A stretch of DNA of 64,000 nucleotides from Atriophallophorus winterbourni (taxonomy: Eukaryota; Platyhelminthes; Trematoda; Plagiorchiida; Microphallidae): positions 90,872 to 154,871 of the forward strand of contig JACCGJ010025883.1 of the NCBI GenBank assembly GCA_013407085.1, written 5' to 3'. Shown one piece after another: positions 1 to 13,047 of the stretch (its first letter is position 1; every line of letters starts with the position of its first letter). The notes beneath the pieces were generated by a model. The model did no database searches. It was given only the letters and a program-made list of their open reading frames with translations, and was not told the DNA's origin. Both the position numbers and the translations under genes were made by a program.

Positions 1-489
1 GTAAGACGAACCTGGCAGTTAGTACGGCACCACATCCCCGCTAAGTCATGCTTCCGAAATGGCACGGCAGACAAGACGCGTGAATTTTTATCAGAATGTC
101 TAAGTTCGTATCCCGCCCTTAGGTTTCCAATGTTGAAAATGTGCCGAATCCTATCTCCCCACCGTTCACAGGTGTAAAACCGGTACCGATAATGGTTGCA
201 AAAATAAATGCCACCGCCTGGTACCCTGTCTAGTGCGTGAAATCTTATCACCAGTGCAGTTTCGTGCTAATTAAACCGGTGATAAACCCCGGTTCTATGA
301 GCTTCAGTGATGTGATAAGAAATAAATAGTATTTCGTGTTCGCGTCCCGCAATCATTGTTCATTTATGAAACTGACGTGATGCGTTAAGGGTGATAACAT
401 CCGAACACATTTGTAATGTGATATCGATCGAGTGCCTGGTGCACCGATCAGAATGTCGTTAGTATGAAAATGAGCTTTCAAGCCACCTG

Positions 490-650
490 GTTTCTGCGAT
501 ATTTGAAGAATATGTTGTTTATATTTATGACTACTCATCCGTGCCAAGCCCATCGAACTATTCACAATGTTGAACACGACGGTCCATAATGGAAGCACTG
601 GACTTGAGTTTCGCTCTTATTTGAGATCATCAGCAGTGCATATCCTCTGC
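490..650 (-). mobile_element. Decayed copy of the hammerhead SINE
   Basis: Closely matches the body at 55521-55665, including the stretch after the ribozyme (GTCCAGTGCTTCCATTATGG on the minus strand). The tRNA-like head with its B box is missing beyond about 650, so this copy is 5' truncated or replaced. Confidence 0.85.
590..645 (-). ncRNA. Hammerhead ribozyme, probably damaged
   Basis: The minus strand keeps CTGATGA (633-627), GAAA (612-609) and stem I GCACTG/CAGTGC (639-634 with 600-595). Stem II closes with a T-C mismatch (TCTC/GAGC) and stem III has lost one pair. Cleavage would fall between 601 and 600. Confidence 0.7.
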
Positions 651-659
651 TACGCTCAG

Positions 660-2680
660 GCTAGTGCTTACCTTATTTGTAGAATGCTAAACATGGGACC
701 TAATTTCACTCGTTGATTTGATTGCTAGGATTTTGCAGTCATTCCAACAACGACTGTTGGTACCCAATTTACATCTGAGTATTATGGTGGGGTTTTACAG
801 TAAGCACTTTCTTGGAAACATGTTACCGCAGCGGGATTCGAATCTCGCCCGTCCTATCGGATGGCGTACGTCTAATTCGGTCTGCCAACGCAGACAGTAG
901 CATTGGTAATTCCTTGGAAAAACGTCCACTTGCTTAGCATTACCAAGTCTATCGTGAATTCTAAGCATATGGTAACAGCGATATTCAAAGCTTACCCGAT
1001 TCCTAGACCATGTACCTCCCGGTCTGTCATGTGTGAGAGCACGCGTGGCTCATTGATCTGAGACGTTATATGGCCACTCAGAACAGCAATTCGTCGGAGT
1101 TAAGGTCTATCCTATTAATTTTGTCAGCTATTTTAGTTAAAGTTACTGCTGTAACGACACTGGGTCGAGGATCGTATTGGAGTTCGTTCGATGAGCATTG
1201 ATATCCAGGCAACCCTCCAAATCCCGTTGCATCCTTCATATGAGAAAAATATTCAACCAGCAAGTTTTATGCGCTCCAAATATGTGACTTTATTTCAAAA
1301 CTGATTTATAGATTAATAATGCAAAGAAGACAAGATATTCACATTCAGGATTAAAGATTTATCGTAACAAATGAAATAGCTTTACAATACCACAGTTTAT
1401 GCGTATAAAATTTCAATAAATCTTGGTTCAAAATTTCGATCCAGGCGCTCTAAGGAGATTGGTAATGAGGTGTGAAAAATTTGTCTGAAAATGTATGTTC
1501 AATCAATTTTTTCTAAGAAGTTACTCTGAGGGTTTTTAGTAAACAAATGCAAACACAGGGTTACTCGACTTCTTGTTTTGTTGGACAATCCGGCATGACA
1601 CATATTCTGACGTTAGCAAATGATCCAGGTGATCGGAATGAAATTTCGTAGAACATCGCTCGCAGCCTCTTCATTTTTACGAATTGGCTGATGATGGGTG
1701 TCTCAGAATTCAGCGCTATTGTCATAAGCTTTGCATTAACACAATTTAACGTTGGTATGTAAACCATACGTCATGACTAACAGCTGCTTTTATTACATCT
1801 TAAGTGCAATCTCTCGGAGAGGCAATCGACAGCGAAGGTACATCGCTTTTGATTGATTTGATTTGTTGGCATCTACAACAAAGGTAGACCGTTTGCATCC
1901 TTTTACTTTTGAACTGTTGAGAGATTAGGTTCATTGTGCCATAAAATAGTTCAAATCTGGCTAACAAGATTATAATTTGAAACCATATTTGTTAGCGGCG
2001 CTGTGGACGATATCCTTGATTGCACTAGCTGATGGATATGTCACATCAACCTCGTTCGACATCCGAGATGTTTCAGTTTTGACACGCACAGCGGGTAGGT
2101 GGAATGTGGTTCGTGTTTTGTGAGTTGAGTTCTCAGGGGGCGCCCAACCATCAAACCTGTTCGAACTGATGGACATGGTGAATTAATCCTAGCTCACTCG
2201 ATAATGCTGTTCAGGAATGATGTCGGTTCGTTCGACATGTTGATAAATGTTACCACTTACGCATTAACGTGATAAGTTTTGTTATATGTATACGGCCATT
2301 TTAACCAGTTTAACCAGTATATATCTTTACGTATCTCAGTTCAACTATTGCAGATAATCTCTCGCTAGGCACTTAGATTAATAGATGGTTTGGAAGAGCA
2401 ACTGTCATGCTGTATCGCTTGAACTCCTGTGTCTGGAGGCAACCTGAAGATAATCACGAATACAAAGATGATAGTGTACAATTACAAAGTGCGTACTAAT
2501 GGCCAAACTGCTTTAATTACTTATTACGTTACATGCTACTTTCCATTTGCGAAGCATCCGTTGTATCTTGAAAATATTGTGTATGGACAGCGTAACAAAT
2601 GCAGAACTGCTGTGTAAGGCAGGTCCACAGCGTGGTTAATCCACTGTGACAGCACTACTTAAGTTGCACTGGTTGTGTTT
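660..2680. other. No gene recognised
   Basis: Only short chance frames. One B-box-like GGGATTCGAATCTCGCC at 833 hints at a tRNA-derived repeat, but no A box or second copy was found. Confidence 0.5.
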
Positions 2681-2684
2681 CGAG

Positions 2685-2930
2685 TAGAAAATGGTCGTAT
2701 TCCAAGGGATCTATTCTTCAAGGTTGAAATCAAGAAGTCAGCCTTTGGGTAAATTATACTAGGGTCACACATATGTTAGTCAAAGATATATGAATGCTCT
2801 GGACATGCATTTAATGAGTTGTAAAGGACGATCTTGCTCGGTTCCGAGGCACAATGTGAAGCGTCTTCTTCAACGCTGGAGAAGCGCAGAGGCACTTTCG
2901 GTTGCCCAAGGTAGAACTGTAATTTTGCAC
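2685..2930 (+). pseudogene. LINE family B C-terminal relic
   Basis: Starts ENGRIPRDLF, matching the GRIPKDLIYGEL stretch of the better copy at 44113-44820, then shifts frame repeatedly. Highly degenerate. Confidence 0.5.
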
Positions 2931-3258
2931 AGCTGCGAGTGACCGAGGTTCACAATTGTTGAGGGAAGATATGCTTTTCTGCCCAAAACGTGTGATATGA
3001 TTATTAAAATATTGTGCTAAAGAGGTACAATCACCGGTTAGTGCAAAGTTTTTCCACGACCAAAAGGGATAAGAGGACTCCTATGAGTTCAATTCAATTC
3101 AATTTAATTCAATTGTAATGGTCCAGAAAGCATATAGCTTTACAAAAAAACACAGAATAATATGGCAACAACGAATAATATGACAAGCAAAAATGGGATT
3201 AGGTTGCTTACTGAACAGTTCAATAATCAATTCAAAATCCAAAGGGCAGAAATTGTGT

Positions 3259-3640
3259 TCAATTGGTGGGATAACAAATGTAGATGCATGGTGTAAGGAT
3301 GTATAGTTTTCTTCCATGCACGGGTGTAGGGTCAAAAGCATCAATGGTTCTCTTAAAAGTTTGCTGATTTGGTGAGTTCACAACATAATCTGGCGAATTG
3401 TTCCTAGTAAAACAAACTCGCACGGCAAAAATGTCGTCTGCAGTTGAGTCTCGAGTGAGGACAGTTAGAAAAAATGTGTAAGCTCTTGTCTTGTGCGAGC
3501 CCCGTAGATTAAATAAGCATTGTAGAGGGTGATTTGCGGTATTCAAAATATTGTAAACCAAAATCAAATCCCCTCGGAGACGACGACGTGGATAATCAAA
3601 TAAATTTAGCGTTTTGATTCGCTCATTGTATGGTTACCGG
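3259..3640 (-). pseudogene. LINE family C reverse-transcriptase tail
   Basis: Minus strand reads ILVYNILNTANHPLQCLF, then DDIFAVRVCFTRNNSPDYVV and a closing FKRTIDAF. This is the conserved end of a CR1-like RT polyprotein (RxFFSxRVxxxWNxLP...FKxxLD). Compare 29890-30235 and 15130-15700. Confidence 0.6.
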
Positions 3641-4429
3641 CTGAGTCCGGTGAGAAGTTTGGTAGCTCGATGATATATTCTTCGTAGCAATCAACTGCTT
3701 TGCGATTCTGAGTTGAACACATTTTTATAAATTCTTGACAATTGATCATTTTCTATGACAACTCGTTCCGAATAGGAATAAAAGGTAGCTTATATGAGTT
3801 CTACTGGCTTATTGGTCTGCACAAGATGGTGTGCCCATTCTCGGGTCTGTTGAATGGTATCAATAATTCACAACATTGTTTCCTTATTCGATGCATCGTA
3901 TCGAAGCATGTACACCTCAAGCATGAGATGGTATTGTAACTCATAACATTTTGAATGACTATGCAGACCGATTCGGTTTAAACAATCTTCCCCATGACTT
4001 TCAAATCAGTAACCAGGCGATCAGTGAATGCTGTTCGTCTGATAGCCGCTTATTCTCTGCTCATTCTCTGTTTAACCATGATGATTTCCCATGTAATTCA
4101 AAGCGGGCTGTCGAGGGATAGTTCTTTGTACATCGTAGTTTCTACTTCGGAGGCTTTCAAATCCATTTTACACATATATTTGTCTCGCAGGTGTGGATAA
4201 CCTGAATTACTATCTTCCGATTTGAACTCCATATGGGATAAATCTTTCGTGATTTGGATGCTTTCTATTTTGAGTGACAGTATACGCGTTGATGTCAAAA
4301 TATTATGAACCTGCTCTTTGGGCCAGCTTTGAGACATCTGTATTTGTTCCAGTGTCACTCAGTTTGCGGTTGACCAGTGTACAGAAGTTCAAACGGGGCC
4401 AGTGACCAGACAAAAGTCTTACGGAAAAT

Positions 4430-4608
4430 GCAATTTCAATTTCAATTATTTATTGATCAGAATTTGTTTCACTTGGAATATCTTGCCTGAAGAACTCATA
4501 AGCTCGGAATCAATTAAGGTTTTCGCTCCAAAACTCGATGAGTACATGACGAACCATGCGGTATATGACTGCCCCTATCAATTTTCAGAAGATTTTATAT
4601 TTTGCTAG
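4430..4608 (+). pseudogene. LINE family C tail relic
   Basis: Contains RICFTWNILPEELISSESIK followed by APKLDEYM, the same WN.LP / F..KLD signature as the other family C tails, here on the plus strand. Confidence 0.5.
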
Positions 4609-4609
4609 A

Positions 4610-7585
4610 TATACCTCGTCATTATGTGGTTATTGTTAAGCTTACTGCTTTTTCTATCGTAAAACTTTCTCTGTTCTGAGTTCTGAGATGCTTCAATATG
4701 ACGAGAAGTTACCGCGATAGGTGAAGTGCTGTAGTGTTTCAAGCTGATAGCATACAAACTTGATGATGGGAGATGTATTATTTCAGTTAGATGTCGTGCT
4801 AAAGTCCTCAAGTTGCGACTGAAAACCATAAACTGGCACCTGAAGCTGCTTTTATACATGAGCAATAGGGAATGCATCATTGGCAGTCAACAGTTCCGAT
4901 AATACATCTGGCTGTTACCTAACATCTCAGCTATTCGGAGTGTTTTAACGAAAGCCATCTTGATTAAGCGCTGATTCCTAGGAGCTGTTATATTATTTTG
5001 TATACTTTTAATGAACCATCTTGCTTGCCTATTAAATTCCGTTAGGATTTTCAAGTTTCTAGTTTCGTGGAACTCTAACCTAAGACATTCATGTAGTAAG
5101 TATACATCAAAAACCCAATCGCGGATTGCATTCATGGAGAAAGAATATATGACTCTAACGAAAACTGTAAAAGCAATACAGCCATGGTGAAAATGTGGTA
5201 ATTCCCGTTACCATAGTAAATAATTTACCTTGGTATGTTTCTCGTCAAGGTGTGTTAATGAGTAAGTTTATTGACCAAATGCCAGGGTTCCGCCTTGCCA
5301 TTTTTTCTAGCCATTTTCTCCGCAGCAAATGTCGAAATCTTATTGGCTGACATGCGCACGGTTCATCAATCCCGATAGCTTTTTTCTAGCTTATGAATGT
5401 AGGCGCATACGCACACACAACCCTGGATACCTGCGCGTAAGATTGAGTTTGGTTACAGACGTTGAACCAGACTATAGACACGACCCAAATCCAGAACAAA
5501 TTTGCCGGTATGTTTTTGAAAACGACGTGTCGATTTACTAGCGTCAAACAAACTTGGACACCAAAATAGGGATCGATTGTTAACAGTTAATTAGCATCGT
5601 GCACAAACTGACAACACGGTTTGTAATAAATCGATAATTTTGGCGCATGTATACACCCAAATGTCATGATTCAAATGATTCTTTTAACCGTGCCGCTTTT
5701 GAACCACGGCTATGCGTGTTTGACATTGCTTGGATGTGTAATATTGTTCGAAACCTTAATACTTTTTGAAAATTCAGCTCACTGCAACATTTGATTTGAC
5801 AAGTTCAAATCTTATTCAGTGGAGCTAAAGATCATACACTAATAATAGGCGATCAAATACCTCGATGTTTGCGAAGTCTGTAATAATCTTCAGTGAGTTA
5901 TCAGTCAGTGGTTGAGACTTGTTTGCTAAAAGATGAATGGCGTGGATGTCATATAACGAGGTTCCGGGGTCATATATTCACGACACCGCTCAAACGGTGC
6001 AGTAAGATTTGCCAGGTTGAGGAGATGAATCCAATGACACAGTGCAGTCCCTCTGCCGTTTTCGTCTTCTGAAATTCGTGTATAGGTCTGAGAAAACCTG
6101 AGAGTTAAATCATCTTCACTGCACCATGCCATTCTGGATATATTCAGACAAAAAGCGAATGGTCTCTTTAAGTGTTTAGCCATTGCCTAAGTTTCGTTTT
6201 CTGGAATTCGCATCGGAAACCATTGAACTGATCGGTGATAAGCGATATTAAAGATGGTCGATGAAGAAGCGAAAACTTTTTGAACCAAATTTATGGTTGA
6301 GAAACATATGCTGGATTTTGTTCGCATTAGGACGGAAATACGATCTGACCTCACCCAACTGGTTACATGATAAAAGAAAACAGTGCTTATTCTCGGCATC
6401 AGAGACTTCCTTCACGACTGGATATCTTAATCCTTCCACATCCCGATTCTGTAGTCTCATATTCTGTAAAAATTAACCAACTTAACGAATGTTTCAGCAA
6501 AGTGGAAGTCCTACCGCACGAAAGAGTATAAATACAGCGTAGGTCACTGAGTGATTGCATAATTCGAACAATCTTACAAATACATCATTTTTGTCATCCA
6601 GAATCCACAGATGGCGACAAACGATGCAATTCATTGCCAAAATTCTTAGGACATGGAGATGGTTGTTGTTGTTGACACGTTCAGTCTAACTTCCTGTGTC
6701 AAAGTGGGTGTCACCGGTAGCTTTTAACGTGGAGATCAGCCAGACACTGAGCAAATGTAGTTAGTCTACCGGTTACAGCATATATCTGCGAACGTGAGAT
6801 TGCTACCTTGGAATTGTGTACTATCAAATCACGATAGGCATAAGATACACATTTCAAGGAAAACACGTCCCCATAAAAGTACGTTAGCTTAGGATTGCCT
6901 AGCTGAGTTCACGTGGTCTGTTGGAAAACAAGAGTATAGTACGGATATACTTTGATTGGGTATTGTCTCAGTGTCACGTGAAACGTTTAATTTAGTAAAC
7001 AATGATTTCCGGGTGAAATCTTTTAAGTGCAATTGAATCCGCTACAACTCCATACACAATATTCAATGGGTTTTGTCGGATAATTCATCTAGACATAAGG
7101 TCCATCTGTAGCAGCGATTAAGGAGTAGCTTTGGCCCAAAACGGTGTGGTATTGGATGGTGAAGTTTTGCTCATACAGCAGTTGAATCTTTCCTAGAGGC
7201 CCCTCGCATGTTTCATCCTTACTATGGTTGCTGGATGACTAAAACGATTATTAGTCTTTCAAAACTATAAAAAATTGCTTCGACAGTCTAAGTAGCCGAT
7301 TCAATCTGATTTCTCCCCTCCGCAAGCGTGGGAAAAACCTATTGTCATTACACGGCAAAAGAGAATGCTCCCTCCTTAGTGGATATTTGATGGCGTTTAC
7401 CGATTAACGAAGGATGTACATACGTGTGCCTAACCGAACTGGAAAGCAGTAGCACCGAGTTGTGTCATTTAATCGAGAACACCGCTGGATACCTTTTACT
7501 CATAAAACGTTTAATAAAAAGTAGATCTTTGTCTATCCGCTGACACGAGCTCATCTACAAACGATCGAATCTCGCTTGACCTTTT
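4610..7585. other. No gene recognised
   Basis: AT-rich, no frame above 90 codons and no recognisable protein motif or repeat end. Confidence 0.5.
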
Positions 7586-7589
7586 TCAC

Positions 7590-8092
7590 GCGTGTTGTGT
7601 TGGTCGCCTTCGGTCGATATCGACCATTGATGTACATCACAAGCGTATAATGGTTTTATGCTCCGCAGCTTTTTTAATGACTAAATAGTCAGATTCAGGA
7701 GTGACAATCTCTCCCGCCACAATCACAGCGATGAACAGTACTCGGTCGTTCGGCGTCAGTTGCACGCCGGTGGCGTGATATGCGTTCAGCAGTCAAGAGC
7801 TGTATCGGCTCTTCCCAGCTTGGACATGACACTTTACACAGTGCCTTTAAAGTGAGCGATCAAGAGCAAGTTCTTCCCAAATCGTAGGGCCAATGCGGAG
7901 AGATTTCATATTTCTTTTGCAAACTTCTTTGCACCGCAAGTGCGGTCTGTTCAATGGTCGTCTTCTTGATTTCAGGTCACCGTAGAGTAGATCTTTTGGA
8001 ATACGTCCATGTGCAATATGTGAATTTTTGAGGAGACTGTACTTCCGGAATGTGTGCATTTTCAACCGTAAGTTCTTACTACTGTTTCCCAC
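7590..8092 (-). pseudogene. LINE family B C-terminus and 3' end
   Basis: Minus strand reads HGRIPKDLLYGDLKSRRRPL, then RPHLRCKEVCKRNMKSL and WEELALDRSL, as in the copy at 44113. The 3' untranslated end near 7600 (GTCGCCTTCGGTCGATATCG) is shared with the other family B ends. Frameshifts separate the zinc-finger part. Confidence 0.7.
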
Positions 8093-8095
8093 CCA

Positions 8096-8330
8096 ATGGA
8101 TAACTTATTACAACTTCGAACTTCTAGCAACATCCGAGATCACGCTTGCATTTTGAATATCCTACATTCCAAATGGAACTACCGCAGGTTCTTTTATTCA
8201 ATCCATGTGCCTTTTGTTTGGAACTCCATACCTGACAATTTGGTAAAATACACTTTAGCTATAATTAAATCAATAATTGACGATTATGTAGGATATAACC
8301 CTGACATAGTCCCACATATTGACAAATCGT
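8096..8330 (+). pseudogene. LINE family C tail relic
   Basis: Plus strand reads NYRRFFYSIHVPFVWNSIPD and then IIDDYVGYNPDIV, fitting the family C ending RRYFFS.R.CF.WN.LP. It abuts the oppositely oriented family B fragment. Confidence 0.45.
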
Positions 8331-9439
8331 TACTAAGCCTTATTCAATTAAAGAGGACGGATTCATATCATTTTTACTTATACATGTTTGTGTCTATAAA
8401 TTCTGACCCTGTAGTTAGAGTAAAATTAAATACTTTTCAACCTTCAGGCTTAAGGCTTGAATCTTGAAAATTTGCAATACGCAGCTCAATTTCAAACCGT
8501 TGATGCAACAGATTGCCCGCCGCTATACTAATCGAATGGAATTTTGCTGTTTGCACGGGAGTCCTCATGAAGATCCGTGATCTCGACTCATTTGTCATGT
8601 TCACTAATAAATCCTTCTTTGCTGAACATTGTTGGTTGTTACCACTATAGTAAACAATGAGTTTAAAGTTCAAATTTGCATATAAAACTGAAAGAATGTG
8701 ATGTTTTGGCTCGATTGGATGGCTGTAGGCCGTAGGCTGTCAAGGAGTAAAGGTTCTAGAATAGTGATGAAATTAATAACATCGCAATCATCCCGGACCA
8801 TGTACGGCATTATCACCATTCAAACATGCAGTGAAAGCCACTTGTGGAAGTACTCGTTAAAGTTCGATAAAATGAGTGCAAACGCTCTGCATATACGACA
8901 GTTGTATCCACTGCGGTGAAATGTAAAAGAAAGCCGCATTCTGGCATCGTTGCTTCAGGTGACGGTGAGTGATCCGTCATGTGATGCATCCAAACAGCTT
9001 GACCTTACACTCAAATCACACCATCAGTTGGATCGCATTTCATAGAGTCGTATCATTCATCCGCTAAATGTCTCAGCTCCGAGGTTAAACCGTGAAAAAC
9101 AGTTGGCAGGTCAAATTCTGTATGTTCTAACTATATACTCTATCAGGCAGTGTTGTTCTGAATTTCTAATAGGGTACACATATTCGATTAACTTTATCGC
9201 TAAGCCACAAAACTCTAGAAGTCGCTCTCGATTTCAGAGTTTAGCCGAGAAAACAAGTTGAATTAGCATCGCTTTCATAACGAGTTACCAAAATGTGAAA
9301 ATCATTCAAGATGGCTGAAAAATCGACATACGAGTACTACGAAAGTAAAGGCTGAAAATCGTTGTTTTTTAAATCGATTTTGATCACTGAAACTGGCCAG
9401 GTTCTCACATCACCTGCATTTCGATAAAGTTTAGTGTCG

Positions 9440-9880
9440 GTTTTTGCACAACTCAGGTTTCGCCAGACTAGATTTCCAAATTGACTGGAAAACCAATGAT
9501 CAACTCCAGTCTTATATGCGAACCTAATCTTGCCGTGCGATTTGAACAAATTTTTAAAACCGAGTTCAACAAAAGAAGTCTGCCAGATTCCGCCTCGGAA
9601 AACTGGAAATCGCTTAAAAACTGCATACATCGAGTTGCCTTTTCCACTGTTCCACTTTTCCAACGAGCAACTGGTTCGGAGCTAAAGCTTCTGTGCTGTC
9701 CACTGTCTTAGACGAGAAAGGTCGGCATTCTTGAAGTTCAAAAGAATGCCAACAGATATAAACCGACAGCTTCTTAGAACAGCTAGAAATAAGGTACAGC
9801 AGATGACTAGGCTGTGTGCAAATGACTATTGGACTAAAATTAGCCCGGTATCTAAAAGCTACCGATATTTTTAATTTTCA
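9440..9880 (+). pseudogene. LINE inter-domain segment relic
   Basis: Contains DSASENWKSLKNCIHRVAF, then, after a stop, a stretch with charged helices. It resembles the region between endonuclease and RT in LINEs (D...WK.LK..I). No catalytic motif, so assignment is tentative. Confidence 0.4.
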
Positions 9881-9889
9881 CGGTATGTT

Positions 9890-11585
9890 TGATGAAATCA
9901 AAAGAACTATTGGTCCGCAATACATAAAACAGTTCACACTGACCCACTATCTGGTACGCACAGTCCACGGTTATAGATATTTTTGCTTATGAGGTCGCTT
10001 GTGGCCCATATGACCTGTGATCGCCTTTAAGTATCGTGGTTTACTTTAAATTCAACCACAGATTCTGTTATTACAAACAGTTCCCAGTGCAGACTGCAAT
10101 CATATTCTATAATAAAGCAGTGAATATGATACTGCGTGTGTTTGTTTGTCTACAAGGTTTCGACGGTCATGCGCTAATGGTTGCCACTGATTTGAAAATG
10201 AGTTATCAGTGATAATATCGAGAAATTAAAATGTGGTATCATGTGGTTGAACCGAGCATGACGTTGACCGTGTAAGTGATTTTCCAGGATAAAGCTTAAA
10301 AATGCTCATTAGGTTATGTCTTCACTTTATTTTTTCCGTCATCCCGTTGAAGTAATTTTAGTTGAGAGCATAGTCTAATCAAGGTTTGTCGCACCAAGTG
10401 CAACAAGCTATATTTGATGACATTAATGCACCGTAATGTTTGCTTTTCATGTGAACGTAAGTGACACTATTACATCGTATCGTGTCAAGTTTCATTTTGA
10501 TGAGATCGTCTAAGACAATGTTGTTCAATCGGTTAGGTCTTTGACAATACATTGTCTTCGTGTATCGAAAGAACCTGATGTGACCGTTTGAGTTTTCTGA
10601 TGTGCGGGTACCAGCATCCGAACATAACCTGGACCATGTTTAGGGTTTTTATTGTATTGTGCAGGTCAGTTAAACAAGAATAATGTATACTAGTCAGAAA
10701 ATAAATACAATGCATGTGCGTATGTTTAGGCTTCAAAATTTTTTGAAACCAATGAACAAATTAGACTACGTTAGAAATTCCTCGATCGGTCAGCGAAAAC
10801 CAGGTTGAGGCTTACGTGGAATTTGTAGTCGTTTGGTTCCTGGAGCATGAAGGAGCAATGGCATCGTGATATTCAATTCAGTATATCAATTTTCCCGCGT
10901 TGACTTGTAACCGGTGTGAGCTTGTCGCTGGGCCCAAATCCAATCAGCACCCCACCGCGTTTGACCTCAAACAATTTCGTTTGAATAGACCAGCACAGTA
11001 ACCATGGTGCGCACACTGTCTTTTTATTATGTTGACAGAATTCAAACATGAAAGAGATGGCGCAACGACCTGGAAGGTCAAACACAAAAACACTAATTTA
11101 TTTAACATAAAATATCTTCAGCATCAGATTAAAAACGCATTCTTTGGAATGCAATCGTAAAAAAGAAAAAAATGTTGAACAACATAAAAAAACAGGCGAC
11201 GCGTTCCACAGTTTCCTGCAGACCGTCCTAGAGAGCAACATCAGTTCCGACAATCCTACTTGAACTCATCCTCTTAACTCTATGCGCGTCGTCTTCAATT
11301 TCTTGGTCTTAAACCTAAACTGTGTATATTAGCTCTTGTATATTATATCACATTTTGTACAGTTAACCCGCAATATTTCCGAAAATTCTTTCAAAAAACT
11401 TTTTCTTGATCAAATGTTGTATCACAACCATTTTACCCGCAAGTTCCCAATCATATGAAGATATTCTAGAAACACTGATAAATATGGTTCTTTTAATGAA
11501 CCACGATGCTCAAATAGAGAATCAAATTGATTCCTTATCAAGGGCTGAAGGAGATTAAAAACGACCAATGTAGTGTGATGCTCAC
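9890..11585. other. No gene recognised
   Basis: AT-rich unique-looking sequence without motif support, ending at the family B hammerhead pair. Confidence 0.5.
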
Positions 11586-11628
11586 ACCCCCGTCACCACA
11601 ACTACTGTTTCACGGCTCATTGAATCTG

Positions 11629-11690
11629 ATCTTACTATCCCCACCCGATGAGGGCAAACAGTTAGAAACCGGTTATACTGTGTAAGTTAG
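11629..11690 (+). ncRNA. Hammerhead-like motif, family B copy 1 (degenerate)
   Basis: CTTAC (11631-11635) can pair with GTAAG (11682-11686) as distal stem I. A core CCGATGA (U4 mutated) ends at 11651, followed by AAACA, GAAA (11665-11668) and a minimal ACC/GGT stem III. Stem II no longer pairs well. Confidence 0.45.
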
Positions 11691-11852
11691 GAGACGTGAG
11701 CATCAAAAATATTGATCGTTATGTACGCCTTGAGTGCTAGGATTCACTGTGGTTTTATATTTGAACATTGTGGTTCTGTGTAAGATCCCTATTTAACACT
11801 GGCATTCATATGACTGTTGTTTACCACTTTACCAGTGGGTTTCCTAATCCGA

Positions 11853-11912
11853 ATATTACTATCTCCATCTGATGACATCAAACAGTCAGGAATCGTTTGT
11901 GGTGTGTAAGTG
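11853..11912 (+). ncRNA. Hammerhead-like motif, family B copy 2 (degenerate)
   Basis: Intact CTGATGA (11869-11875) and AAACA loop. TTAC (11856-11859) pairs with GTAA (11906-11909) and CAT with GTG near the core. GAAA has become GAAT. It lies about 220 bases after copy 1 and the shared sequence continues into GAGA(C/T)GTGAGC, so the two are a diverged tandem pair. Confidence 0.45.
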
Positions 11913-12681
11913 TGGAGAGATGTGAGCGCCACGATATATTGAACGTTCTCCTTACGGATACATCTCATCCATTGCATGATGATCATCTAAAATATCAACC
12001 ATTTTTTTCAAAGGTCGTAGCATATCATATTGCCTCCCAGAACATCTTGATATTGAAGGTCATTTATTCCATTCCAATTCAGATATGTTGCTAAAAGGAA
12101 CTTCTTATTGAACAAATCCGGTGAAGATTTTTTACGTTGATATGAGATGTTGACTATTCTACGAATATTTTTATACGTAATATCTACAATGTTGCTTTGC
12201 TTTTCACCATTGATCTTTAACTAAAATTTCAAATACTTTGAATAAAGGTTTGTTTCATTTTTTTTCATTTTTCGCCTTCTAGTTCTGCCCAGAATAGGTT
12301 TCTGAATTGGGTACTTTCACACTAATTGCTTTCATTAGCTAAAGTGACGTTCGCTGTGTCGCGTGAAGTATTCACCAGGACAGTCACTGCTGACTGCTCA
12401 CGTGGTGAGATTATGAAGTCATACTCCGTGGAGTGTGGAACAGAAAACTCAGTTCGTATTAGGTTTATATATTTTCGGGAATTTAAAGAGGATAGGATCT
12501 GGATAAACACTCTTCTACTTACGCAACATGCCTGTCGTTATACGAACAATTTGCGCATAGATACAATCAATGCATTTCAAATGGGACTTATTCGTAACAA
12601 GAAACTTGATGTGGTTGTACAACACGAAACAAAATCATTTGGCCAACGTGTAATTCGCACGCAGAATATGGACCAATTAAA

Positions 12682-13035
12682 CTAGTTATCGTTTACTTTG
12701 TAACTGCCTTTGCCCTCAGAGACGGCGTGCTTCGCCAATTCTTCGGGGAGTAACAAGCGGAAGGCGGGCTGAATTTCTCTGCTCGAACATTTGTTGTAGT
12801 GGGCGAGACGGCTCGTCTCGCAATCAAAGCGTTTGTATATATCATTCACGAAGGAGTTCATGATCGACATATCCTTCGATGAAATGCTGGTTTCGAGATG
12901 AACTTGACGGAGAACTTTGTAGATGTAGATGGCATAGCTCTCCGTTCACATTCGCTTCTTCTACTTTTCGATCTTATGTACTTTAACCTTCAAGGCCTTT
13001 TTCGCAGCTTTTCCATAAACAACTTTAAAAGCCAT
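12682..13035 (-). pseudogene. Histone H2B pseudogene
   Basis: Core histone H2B copy covering almost the full gene. ATG at 13035, then [57 protein letters not shown] and [10 protein letters not shown]. It is broken by TAG (12963-12961) and TGA (12948-12946) in the N-terminal tail. The RSTIT stretch before SREIQ is deleted, and the C-terminus is altered from the usual VTKYTSSK. No other histone gene was seen nearby. H2B genes normally lack introns, so gene copy and retrocopy cannot be told apart. Confidence 0.9.
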
Positions 13036-13047
13036 GAGTGCGTAGAG

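Noticed and set aside
835..852. tRNA gene based on GGGATTCGAATCTCGCC
   Set aside because: TTCGAA is self-complementary and appears by chance; no acceptor stem, anticodon arm or A box could be placed.
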